Shown one piece after another: positions 29,048-36,928 of a DNA stretch of 64,000 bases (position 1 is the stretch's first letter; each line of letters starts with the position of its first letter). Origin of the DNA: Sinorhizobium fredii NGR234 (GTDB lineage: Bacteria > Pseudomonadota > Alphaproteobacteria > Rhizobiales > Rhizobiaceae); the NCBI RefSeq assembly GCF_000018545.1, contig NC_012587.1, positions 496,001 to 560,000 on the forward strand, written 5' to 3'. Under the pieces are notes generated by a model. It saw only the letters and a program-made list of their open reading frames with translations. It did not search any database and was not told the origin of the DNA. The position numbers and the translations under genes are program-made.

Positions 29048-31438
29048 TCACCGGCGCGCTTCCCGGCTCGAGCTCCGGCGGGCGCTGACGGAGCGCTCGT
29101 CGGCGGGACGGTCCTTGACGTGCTGCGCGGTCCGAGTGAGTGCCCAGATCGCCAGGTCGTCGAGCGAGAGCGGCTTGCTGATCAGGTAGCCCTGGAAGCG
29201 GTCGCAGCCGGCTGCGGTGAGCATGGCGAGTTTTTCCGGCGTATCGACGCCTTCGCCGATCACCGCCATGTCCTTCGCATGGCAGAGTGCGACGACCGCC
29301 TTGAGGACGGAGAGGGAGTGCGAGGCCGTGAGGTTGGTGACCAGCGCCCGGTCCAGCTTGATGGTATCGGCGGCGTAGTCGATGATCTGCTGGATCGAGG
29401 TGTAGCCGGCGCCGAAGTCGTCGATCGACAGGCGGAAGCCCTTGTGGCGCAGCTCGTCGATGTTCTGCCTGAGCTGGTCGCTGATCTTGACGGCGAACGT
29501 CTCGGTGAGTTCGATGTCGATCGATTGCGGTTCGAGCTGATGGCGGGCCGCGCAATCCGACAGATAGTCGCCGAGCGCGTGCGAATGCAACTCGGCTGAA
29601 GAGATGTTGATCGCCAGAACCGTATCCTGCCCGAAGAGTGCCTTCAACTGACCGCAGTCGGACATCGCCTTGTTGATGACCCACCAGTCGATCTTGGTGA
29701 AAAGACCGGAGCTTTCGGCGATCGGGACGAATTCGTCCGGCGTAACGGCGCCGAGAATCGGCGAATGCCAGCGCAACAGCGCCTCGCAGCCGGTGACTTG
29801 GCCCCGCACGTTGACGATCGGCATGTAGACCAGGCGGAATTGTTCGTCGGGATCGAGCCCGCGCAGTTCCTCCTGGATCTGGCGCAGCCGGGTACGCTTG
29901 TCGTGGAGCGCCCGCGAGAAACGGGAGGAGCGGTTCCTGCCGCCGGACTTCGCCTGGTACATGGCCGCATCTGCATTGGAGATCAGTTCGGCGATATTGG
30001 TGGCATCATCCGGGCAGATCGCCACGCCGATGCTTGCCGTCACCGGATAGCTCTTGCCGGACACTTCGAAGCCGCCGTCAAACAGGGCGAGAATCGCGTT
30101 GGAGATCTCCCGGATCGTGCCTTCGCCCGGGTTGGAGCGCACCAGAACCGCAAATTCGTCGCCGGAAAGGCGGGCGAGGATGGCCGGCTCCAGCTGCCTC
30201 CTCCGGGTGATGGCCTCGACCGTCTGGCCAATTCTGACCGCAAGCGTCTTGAGCAGGTCGTCGCCGACATCGTGTCCGTGCTTGTCGTTGACGAATTTGA
30301 AATTGTCGATGTCGATGAACAGCAGGCTGCACTTCTCGCCGGAAGCGACGGCTTCTTCGACGACGCCGGCCGCAAGCGCGTTGAAACGTCCGCGGTTGTT
30401 GATGCCGGTGAGCGTGTCGGTCCACGAGTTCTGCTGCACGAGCCGCAGGGAATGGGCGGATTGGCCATGAAGCTCGCGGATATTGTGGGTGAGGCGGCCG
30501 ATCTCGCCCGCTTCGTCCATGTCCCTGATGTCGTCACGCTCGCCGTTCATCACGGCCGTGACGTCGGCGTCGAGACTGGCGATCGGTCCCGTGATGAAGC
30601 GCCTGATCAATAGCACGATCAGGAAGATCGAGATCAGGCTCATGGCGAGGGCGCCGCAGGCAAGCAGCACCTTTCGGCGCAATACCTCAGCCTCGAAATA
30701 GGCGTCGGGGACGACGATCGTGGCGTAGAGCTGCGTCCCGAGCGGCGTGCCTGCCGAAAGCCTGTCGGTGACGGCAAGCGGCCATGGTTGCAGAACGATG
30801 TCGGCGCCATATTCCTTCTTCAAGGCTGCCTGCATTGCAAGGAACCGGTCCGGCAGAACGGCAATCTGCATCAGCAACGCATTGGCCTTGTTGCTCGGCA
30901 TGGGACGGCCAAAGGTGACCGGATCGACGAAAAGGGAAAAGACGATTCGCGGCCGGTCGCCGGTGGGCTCAAGATAGGTCAAGTCGCTCAGCCGCTTGCC
31001 GGCGAGCAACTTTCTCGCAAGATCGCGTTGCGGTTCGTCGATCTCGGCGAAGGGATCCCAACCGTTCTCGTAATAGTACTCGGGCTCTGCTTTCGAGTTG
31101 AGGATGGCAAATGAGATGTAGGCTATCGGATCTTCGGATAGCGATTTTATGCTCTCCTGCAGGCGCGCGCCGAGCGCGGTCACACGGTAGCGCTCGTCGG
31201 TCTCGGCGACGAATTGGCGCAGAACGTTGCCGTTCAGCAGGGCGTTGAGAAAACTCTTGCTGCGCTGGACCTCGTTCTGGAAAACCGCGCCCGCATGCTC
31301 CAGCCGTTGGGAAAGCTTGGCCTTCTCCAGCGCCTGAATGGAGCGCTCCTGGGCGAAATAGACCGAGAGCGCTGCGAGAAGGTAGCCTAGAAGCACTACT
31401 GGAAAGATAAGGAAGAGGGCGCGCTTGCTGAGTGTCAC
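29048..31438 (-). CDS. Membrane GGDEF-EAL protein (c-di-GMP turnover)
   Basis: 796 residues from a GTG start that overlaps the stop of the upstream binding-protein gene by 4 bases. Layout: membrane segment 1 (residues 6-27), a periplasmic sensor of about 230 residues, membrane segment 2 (LACGALAMSLISIFLIVLLI), HAMP (ITGPIASLDADVTAVMNGER), GGDEF (about 330-500) and EAL (about 525-775). The signature is SGDEF at about 424-428, with no visible I-site RxxD upstream. The EAL domain keeps EALLR, INISSAEL, ELTET, DDFGAGYT, IKLDRA and FQGY, so phosphodiesterase activity is likely; cyclase activity is uncertain. It probably senses through the coupled binding protein. Confidence 0.93.
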   Translation of the reverse strand: MTLSKRALFLIFPVVLLGYLLAALSVYFAQERSIQALEKAKLSQRLEHAGAVFQNEVQRSKSFLNALLNGNVLRQFVAETDERYRVTALGARLQESIKSLSEDPIAYISFAILNSKAEPEYYYENGWDPFAEIDEPQRDLARKLLAGKRLSDLTYLEPTGDRPRIVFSLFVDPVTFGRPMPSNKANALLMQIAVLPDRFLAMQAALKKEYGADIVLQPWPLAVTDRLSAGTPLGTQLYATIVVPDAYFEAEVLRRKVLLACGALAMSLISIFLIVLLIRRFITGPIASLDADVTAVMNGERDDIRDMDEAGEIGRLTHNIRELHGQSAHSLRLVQQNSWTDTLTGINNRGRFNALAAGVVEEAVASGEKCSLLFIDIDNFKFVNDKHGHDVGDDLLKTLAVRIGQTVEAITRRRQLEPAILARLSGDEFAVLVRSNPGEGTIREISNAILALFDGGFEVSGKSYPVTASIGVAICPDDATNIAELISNADAAMYQAKSGGRNRSSRFSRALHDKRTRLRQIQEELRGLDPDEQFRLVYMPIVNVRGQVTGCEALLRWHSPILGAVTPDEFVPIAESSGLFTKIDWWVINKAMSDCGQLKALFGQDTVLAINISSAELHSHALGDYLSDCAARHQLEPQSIDIELTETFAVKISDQLRQNIDELRHKGFRLSIDDFGAGYTSIQQIIDYAADTIKLDRALVTNLTASHSLSVLKAVVALCHAKDMAVIGEGVDTPEKLAMLTAAGCDRFQGYLISKPLSLDDLAIWALTRTAQHVKDRPADERSVSARRSSSREARR

Positions 31439-32475
31439 TGAAAATTCGCCAATGTGCTGATGATGCGTCGGCGCGCTTGGACCGACTGGATTGAGAGTTC
31501 CTGCTGGTACTGGCTTTTCGCCAGGGTCGTGGCCGGCGGATAGATCTCCGGGTCGGATCGCATCGCCTCCGGCAGGAGCTTCAACGCCGCGCTGCTCGTG
31601 GTCGGCATGGTCAAGGCCAGGGCATTGGCAGCGGCGCTTTCCGGCGAACCGATGAAATCGAGGAACTCCAGGGCGTGCTGCTTGCGCGGCGAACCGGCGA
31701 TAACCGAAACGCAGTCGAGCCAGGAAAGTGTCCCTTCCCGGGGGACCGAATATCGCCACAGGCCCGGCTTGCTGACCTTGTCGTTGAGGACGTGCTGATC
31801 GCCGCTGTAGCCGAGCGCCATATGGATCTCTTTGCCGGACGTCTGGTCCTGGATGGCGGTGATCACATAATCATAAGTCAATACGGCCGGTGCTTGTGCC
31901 TTCAGGAGATCGAAGGCGGCCTTCAGGGTCCCGGTATCGCTGGTATTGATGGACGCGCCGAGCAGCATCAGCGGCGGCACGAAGAGTTCGGTGTGGTCGT
32001 CGAACATCGCGACATGCTTCTTGAGCGAAGCCGCAGGGCGCATCAGTTCCTGCCAGGATGTCGGCGGCTCAGCGATGACATCGGAGCGATAGAGAATGCC
32101 GACCGTTCCGGAGAAATAGGGAAGTCCAGATCCGGCACAGCGATCTCGCCACTCTGGCGCGTAGTCTGCGAGCGCCGGCAAATTGGCTTCGTTGAGGGTC
32201 TCGAGAACGCCTTTCTTGCCGAAAAGATGCGCGCCGTTCTCGTCGACGACGACGAGATCGATGTTGTTGCTCGGATCGGCGAGAACCTCGTCGCGTGCGT
32301 CGTCACTGTCGAAATTGATCTGATGGATCGAGACGCCGGTCTTCTGCGTCCAGCGGTCGATGAGGCCCTGGTCGATATAGGCTTCCCAGATCAACAGGTT
32401 GAGCGTTTCGGCACGGCTTGCGGCCGCGCAAAGCAATGTCGCCAGGAAGACGGATGTAGCCGCGCGCCTTCTCAT
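31435..32475 (-). CDS. PotD-like periplasmic solute-binding protein
   Basis: 346 residues with a signal peptide (RRRAATSVFLATLLCAAASRA, cleavage before ETLNLLIWEAYID). LNLLIWEAYIDQGLIDRW and LVVVDENGAHLFGKKGVLE follow the PotD/spermidine-putrescine binding fold, as does YFSGTVGILYRSDVI. No ABC permease or ATPase gene is near. Its stop overlaps the GTG of the GGDEF-EAL gene (GTGA), so both are translationally coupled. This favours a ligand-sensing role over transport. The ATG at 32475 has a GGGGGGCAGAG site; ten codons upstream another ATG has none. Confidence 0.88.
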   Translation of the reverse strand: MRRRAATSVFLATLLCAAASRAETLNLLIWEAYIDQGLIDRWTQKTGVSIHQINFDSDDARDEVLADPSNNIDLVVVDENGAHLFGKKGVLETLNEANLPALADYAPEWRDRCAGSGLPYFSGTVGILYRSDVIAEPPTSWQELMRPAASLKKHVAMFDDHTELFVPPLMLLGASINTSDTGTLKAAFDLLKAQAPAVLTYDYVITAIQDQTSGKEIHMALGYSGDQHVLNDKVSKPGLWRYSVPREGTLSWLDCVSVIAGSPRKQHALEFLDFIGSPESAAANALALTMPTTSSAALKLLPEAMRSDPEIYPPATTLAKSQYQQELSIQSVQARRRIISTLANFQ

Positions 32476-32583
32476 TCTCTGCCCCCCGCCAAGAACAACC
32501 CCCACTGGCAGACGGTAACCGGCAATAATTTAGGAATGCTTACGGGCGGCCCGAACCATGCATCCGCTCGCCGCGGTGGATGA

Positions 32584-33777
32584 CTATCGGGACGGTATTT
32601 TCGGCAGGAAGACGGTGAAAATGCCGAGCAGCGGCAGATAGGAGCAGATTTGGTAGACGAATTCGATGCCGTGGCTGTCGGCGAAGACGCCGAGCACCGC
32701 GGCCCCCATGCCGCCGAAGCCGAAGGCAAAGCCGAAGAAGACGCCGGCGATCAGGCCGACGCGGCCGGGAACGAGTTCCTGGGCGAAGACGACGATCGCC
32801 GAGAAGGCCGACGAAAAGACGAGGCCGATCACCACGCTGAGCACGCCCGTCCAGAACAGGTTGGCATAGGGCAGCATCAGCGCGAAGGGGATGACGCCGA
32901 GGATCGACAGCCAGATGACGAAACGGGCGCCATAGCGGTCGCCGATCGGCCCGCCGAGGAAGGTTCCGGCCGCTGCGGATCCGAGGAAAAGAAACAGCAT
33001 CAGTTGCGCCTGCTGCACGCTGGTGCCGAACTTTTCGATGACGAAGAACGTGAAATAGCTGGAGACACTGGCGAGATAGACGTTCTTCGTCGCGGTCAGC
33101 AGCACGAGGATCGCGACCGTCCAAAGGACGCGGGCCTTCGGCAGCGGCAGGGCCCGGTTCGGCGCGGCGCGGCTCATGGTCGAGCGGCGATGCCGCACGT
33201 ACCATGTGCTCACCCAGGACAAGACGAAAAAGCCGGTGATGGCGACGATCGAGAACCAGCCGAGGCTCCCCTGGCCGAAGGGCAGGACGATGAAGGCGGC
33301 AAGCAGCGGGCCGAGCGCACTGCCGGCATTGCCGCCGACCTGGAACAGGGATTGCGCCAGCCCGTGGCGGCCGCCCGAGGCAAGCCGCGCTACACGCGAC
33401 GATTCGGGATGGAAGATCGCCGAACCGACGCCGATCAGGCTTGCCGCAATCAGGAGCATCCAGAAGTGATCGGCATGGGCGAGAAGGAGAAGTCCCGAAC
33501 AGGTCGACAGCATGGCGACGGGCAGGGTGTAGGGGAGTGCCCAGCGGTCGGTGACTATCCCGACGGCCGGCTGCAGCATCGAGGCCGTGACCTGGAAGGT
33601 AAAGGTCAGGAGGCCGATCTGCACGAAGTCCAGTGCGTAGTTCGCCTTGAGCAACGGGTAGAGCGCCGTCAGCAGCGATTGCATGATGTCGTTCAGCATA
33701 TGGCAGAAGCTGACCGCAAGAATGACCGAGAAGGCCGTCTTTTCGGGGTTGATGCTGCCCGCCGTGACCGAAGACAT
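32584..33777 (-). CDS. MFS exporter, fosmidomycin-resistance (Fsr) like
   Basis: 397 residues with twelve hydrophobic segments. The N-terminal block HMLNDIMQSLLTALYPLLK and GSAIFHPESSRVARLASGGR are features of the Fsr group of the major facilitator superfamily, which exports fosmidomycin and other compounds. LFQVGGNAGSALGPLLAAF is also typical. AGGA lies 7 bases before the ATG at 33777. It is divergent from an AraC regulator 109 bases away, which probably controls it. The substrate is unknown. Fosmidomycin targets the isoprenoid pathway whose genes dxs and ispE lie elsewhere in the window, but they are not linked. Confidence 0.88.
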   Translation of the reverse strand: MSSVTAGSINPEKTAFSVILAVSFCHMLNDIMQSLLTALYPLLKANYALDFVQIGLLTFTFQVTASMLQPAVGIVTDRWALPYTLPVAMLSTCSGLLLLAHADHFWMLLIAASLIGVGSAIFHPESSRVARLASGGRHGLAQSLFQVGGNAGSALGPLLAAFIVLPFGQGSLGWFSIVAITGFFVLSWVSTWYVRHRRSTMSRAAPNRALPLPKARVLWTVAILVLLTATKNVYLASVSSYFTFFVIEKFGTSVQQAQLMLFLFLGSAAAGTFLGGPIGDRYGARFVIWLSILGVIPFALMLPYANLFWTGVLSVVIGLVFSSAFSAIVVFAQELVPGRVGLIAGVFFGFAFGFGGMGAAVLGVFADSHGIEFVYQICSYLPLLGIFTVFLPKIPSR

Positions 33778-33886
33778 GAGGTGTTTCCTTCCGAACGGCT
33801 CCCTTCGGAGCCTTTCCTCCATCTGTAGACGGCTTGTTGCTGGCCTGCTTTTGTGATTTGGTCGAATTCCTTCGTGAGTGGGCCAA

Positions 33887-34699
33887 ATGCCGAAATCCGA
33901 CCGACATTATTTGCCGGACCTACCGGATGCGGATCACTTCAGAAATCTGGAGTGGATCGAGAAGGCCAATGCACCCCTCCTGGCGATCGGCAGGGATTAT
34001 GGCCGCGGGCTGATCGTCCCGCCGCACAGCCACACGCGAACGCAGCTCTGGTGGGCGCGCTCGGGCGTGGTTCTGGTGCACACCGCCGACGGGCGTTGGA
34101 TGATCCCTCCCGGCCATGCCCTGCTTATTCCGGCCGGCATGGAGCACTCGGCCGAGATGGTCAGCGACGTCCGGATGCATTCGATCTACATCGCGGCGAT
34201 GAGCCGGGCGCACCGGCCTCTCGTGCTGGAGATCACGGCGCTCGCCGGCAGCCTCATTGACGAACTGGTCCGTATCGAGAACGAGACGTCCTCCGAACGG
34301 CGCGAGCAATTGATCACGGATCTGTTGCTCGAAGAGATTCCGCGGCTCGCAGAGCGGCCTCTGGGGCTGCCCTTTCCACAGGACCGCGGCCTTGCCGGCC
34401 TCTGCCGGAAATTCCTGGAGGCGCCTTCGGCCAGCGCCAATATCGATCAATGGGCCGACAACCTCGGCATCAGCCGGCGCTCCTTCACGCGCTTCTTCCG
34501 GCGCGAGACGGGCATCAGCTTCGTCACCTGGCGTCAGCAGGCCTGCATCTTCGCATCGCTGCCGCGCATTGCCGATGGCGAGCCGATCACCACCGTCGCG
34601 CTCGATGCAGGCTATGAGAATGTGGCGGCCTTCACGACGATGTTTCGCCGTATGCTGGGTGCCCCGCCTAGTCTCTACCTGCGCGGCCGCGATCTCTGA
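33887..34699 (+). CDS. AraC family regulator next to the MFS exporter
   Basis: The 270-residue protein has an N-terminal cupin sensor domain (IVPPHSHTRTQLWWARSGVVLV; then MIPPGHALLIPAGMEH) and C-terminal HTH units (IDQWADNLGISRRSFTRFFRRETGISF; VALDAGYENVAAFTTMFRRMLG). Domain order and length match the group of AraC proteins that regulate a neighbouring efflux pump. An in-frame GTG at 33878 is possible; I prefer the ATG at 33887. It diverges from the MFS gene. Confidence 0.9.
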   Translation: MPKSDRHYLPDLPDADHFRNLEWIEKANAPLLAIGRDYGRGLIVPPHSHTRTQLWWARSGVVLVHTADGRWMIPPGHALLIPAGMEHSAEMVSDVRMHSIYIAAMSRAHRPLVLEITALAGSLIDELVRIENETSSERREQLITDLLLEEIPRLAERPLGLPFPQDRGLAGLCRKFLEAPSASANIDQWADNLGISRRSFTRFFRRETGISFVTWRQQACIFASLPRIADGEPITTVALDAGYENVAAFTTMFRRMLGAPPSLYLRGRDL

Positions 34700-34756
34700 T
34701 AACGAAGGCTCATCCGGGCGCTTGACCGGCCGGCGCAGCGGGGTCAAACAGGAGCC

Positions 34757-35716
34757 ATGAACAGCTCATCCGTCGATTCCGGCCGCGTGCACGATGCGCC
34801 GTCGAAGAACTGGGTCTACCGCGTGCTGCCGCGGGCGCTCTGGCCCTATGCGCAGCTCGCCCGTTGGGACCGGCCGATCGGCTGGCAGTTGCTGATGTGG
34901 CCCTGCCTCTGGTCTGCCGCGCTGGCAGGTGGCGCGGCAGCCGCACTCGGCAGCTTCTCCCCGGCTCGCTTCCTCTTCCACGTCATTCTTTTCGTTGCCG
35001 GGGCGATCGCCATGCGCGGCGCCGGCTGCACGTACAACGATATCGTCGATCACGAGATCGACATGGAGGTGGCCCGCACCCGTTCGCGGCCGCTGCCGTC
35101 CGGCCGCGTGACGCGCGCCCAGGCGAAGGTCTTCATGGTGCTGCAGGCCCTCGTGGGTCTCGTCGTCCTGCTGCAGTTCAACGCCTTCACCGTTTTTCTC
35201 GGCATCGCCTCGCTGGGGCTGGTGGCAATTTATCCATTCGCCAAACGCTTCACCGACTGGCCGCAGTTCTTCCTCGGCCTGGCATTTTCCTGGGGCGCCA
35301 TCATGGGCTGGTCAGCGGAATTCGGCTCACTGTCCTTTGCCGCCGTCCTGCTCTACGCCGCGGCGATCGCCTGGACGATCGGCTACGATACGATCTATGC
35401 CTATCAGGACCGGGAAGACGACGCGTTGATCGGTGTGCGTTCGACGGCACGCCGTTTCGGCGACAACCCGCGGCCGTGGCTGATCGGACTTTACGGCCTG
35501 ACCATCCTGCTGATGTTTCTTGCCTTCCTGGCGGCGGGCACCGGCTTCTTCGCCCATGTCGGGCTCGTCGTGGCGGCCGTCATGCTCGCCTATCAAATCC
35601 TGGTGCTGAACATCCACGATCCCGAGCAGTGTCTGGCGCTCTTCAAGTTCAACGGCGTCGTCGGGCTGATCGTCTTCGCCGGGATGGTGCTCGCGCTTCT
35701 CCCGCGCCTGATATGA
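34757..35716 (+). CDS. ubiA: 4-Hydroxybenzoate octaprenyltransferase
   Basis: A membrane prenyltransferase that joins the polyprenyl tail (made by the IspB enzyme) to 4-hydroxybenzoate in ubiquinone synthesis. The protein has 319 residues and about eight membrane segments. The first Asp-rich motif is YNDIVDHEIDMEVARTRSRPLPSG in pieces (NDIVD, then TRSRPLP). The second reads YDTIYAYQDREDDALIGVRS (DREDD). GGAG lies 2 bases before the ATG. It is followed by a convergent small gene and a short hairpin. Confidence 0.95.
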   Translation: MNSSSVDSGRVHDAPSKNWVYRVLPRALWPYAQLARWDRPIGWQLLMWPCLWSAALAGGAAAALGSFSPARFLFHVILFVAGAIAMRGAGCTYNDIVDHEIDMEVARTRSRPLPSGRVTRAQAKVFMVLQALVGLVVLLQFNAFTVFLGIASLGLVAIYPFAKRFTDWPQFFLGLAFSWGAIMGWSAEFGSLSFAAVLLYAAAIAWTIGYDTIYAYQDREDDALIGVRSTARRFGDNPRPWLIGLYGLTILLMFLAFLAAGTGFFAHVGLVVAAVMLAYQILVLNIHDPEQCLALFKFNGVVGLIVFAGMVLALLPRLI

Positions 35717-35722
35717 AGAATC

Positions 35723-35746
35723 CTCCGGAAAGTCCGGAGTGTTCTC
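35723..35746 (+). terminator. Possible terminator after ubiA
   Basis: CTCCGGA at 35723-35729 pairs with TCCGGAG at 35733-35739 across a 3-base loop, followed by TGTTCTC. It lies 6 bases after the stop. The T-run is weak. Confidence 0.4.
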
Positions 35747-35770
35747 AAACGCTCAATATTGCTTGAGTTC

Positions 35771-35875
35771 TCACGCCCAGCTCGGTTCGGCGTCGGCCTT
35801 GCGCCGCTTCGCCGCGAGGCAGATTCGAAAAGCGGCCCTAAGGGCGACGAGGGTGGCGAGCAGGTGCTTGCGCAT
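35771..35875 (-). CDS. Small 34-residue basic protein
   Basis: Reads M-RKHLLATLVALRAAFRICLA-AKRRKADAEPSWA and stops at 35771. The start has a near-ideal AAGGAG seven bases upstream. A short hydrophobic/amphipathic helix is followed by a basic patch (AKRRKA). It is convergent with ubiA and lies downstream of the DUF6101 gene on the same strand, after that gene's terminator. No family was recognised. Coding is inferred from the start signal and codon use; the opposite strand also has an open frame across it, which lacks a ribosome site. Confidence 0.5.
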   Translation of the reverse strand: MRKHLLATLVALRAAFRICLAAKRRKADAEPSWA

Positions 35876-35970
35876 CGGTATCTCCTTCATTCGTTGCCTT
35901 GGCTATGTGCCGCTTGTGGCATGACGAAGGCCGAACCTGCTGTTTCCACCGTAACACCGACCGCACAACA

Positions 35971-36002
35971 AAAAACCGGCCGCAGGGATTGGCCGGCTTT
36001 TG
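35971..36002 (-). terminator. Terminator of the DUF6101 gene
   Basis: On the minus strand GGCCGG is followed by TTTTTT: bases 35976-35981 (CCGGCC) pair with 35991-35996 (GGCCGG) over a 9-base loop, with A/T runs on both flanks. It lies about 30 bases after the stop at 36034 and is symmetrical enough to act both ways. Confidence 0.7.
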
Positions 36003-36033
36003 CACTGGAGAATGGTTTAGGACCGGCAGCCCG

Positions 36034-36600
36034 TCAGCTCCGGGCGATGATCTCGCGCCCGTCGATCTTCATGTGCACGCCGAGCTTGCCGGTGGAACGG
36101 CGCACGAGGAAGCGGGGTCGGCGCTCGGCAAAGAAGGAGTGGCGCCGGCGCGGCTTTACCGGTGCCGTGCGGATTTCGCCGAGATGTTCTTCGAGCGGCC
36201 GCGCGACCCCGTCCGCCTCAACCATCAGCATCGGGATGCGGTAGGCCTCGGCCCAGGCACGCCAGTCGGCCGCGATGTCGGAAAGGTCGTGCGCAACGAG
36301 CAACGGGATGCAAAGATCCGGATCGTCGTGATGGAGCTCCAGCGTCACAGTTACCTCCCCGTCGCCATGGTCGATGGCCCGCGCCGCGACTCCTTTGAAA
36401 GCTCGTGCCGGCAAGGCGATCGAAAGGGGCAGGCCGCTGGATGGTAGCACCTTGCGCAGGACGGCGCCACGCTGGTCGAGGCTGATGCTCACATTGCCCA
36501 CATCGCCGCGCAGGACATAGGTCGCCTGCTGCGGAAAACGCTTCGGATCGAGCCGCAGCGTGTTTCCTACCCAGGCCGGTTGAGAGAGTGTGTTGCGCAT
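36034..36600 (-). CDS. DUF6101 family protein
   Basis: 188 residues, no signal peptide or membrane segment. It begins MRNTLSQPAWVGNTLRLDPKRFPQQ and has VRGDVGNVSISLDQRGAVL-like beta structure and a basic C-terminus (KPRRRHSFFAERRPRFLVRR). I recognise it as the rhizobial DUF6101 family, of unknown function. AAGGG lies 9 bases before the ATG. The upstream AT-rich spacer (36601-36928) is shared with the divergent DUF1217 gene and shows no gene; it holds AAAAAA-rich and TTGTTTTC tracts suited to promoters. Confidence 0.65.
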   Translation of the reverse strand: MRNTLSQPAWVGNTLRLDPKRFPQQATYVLRGDVGNVSISLDQRGAVLRKVLPSSGLPLSIALPARAFKGVAARAIDHGDGEVTVTLELHHDDPDLCIPLLVAHDLSDIAADWRAWAEAYRIPMLMVEADGVARPLEEHLGEIRTAPVKPRRRHSFFAERRPRFLVRRSTGKLGVHMKIDGREIIARS

Positions 36601-36928
36601 TTTTAATCGCCCTTGTTTTCCTTGAGAGCCGGTTCCCGGTCTTCTTCTCGGGACGTTTTCGTCCTCTATGGGCGGGAGGATAGGCGGCCCCCCTTCCGGG
36701 TGACTTAAAAATCGCGGTTAAAAAAACTTTGCATCTACCGATGGTTAGCAAAAGCCGAGGCGGCAAGGTTTCTCGTTCGTCAACGAAATTGCCGGCATTT
36801 TGCGGGTCGGCGGGCAGTCGGCCGAAAAGCCACGCACAAGCCTGTTGATCCAGTTTCGGACGATCGGAATAACCATTGGGGATGTCGCGCGCCGGCTGTC
36901 CCCAATCCTTGTTGGCGGGGCAGCGCGC

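Noticed and set aside
35739..35924. 61-codon plus-strand frame over the 34-residue gene
   Set aside because: No ribosome site; the opposite strand has a much better start signal.
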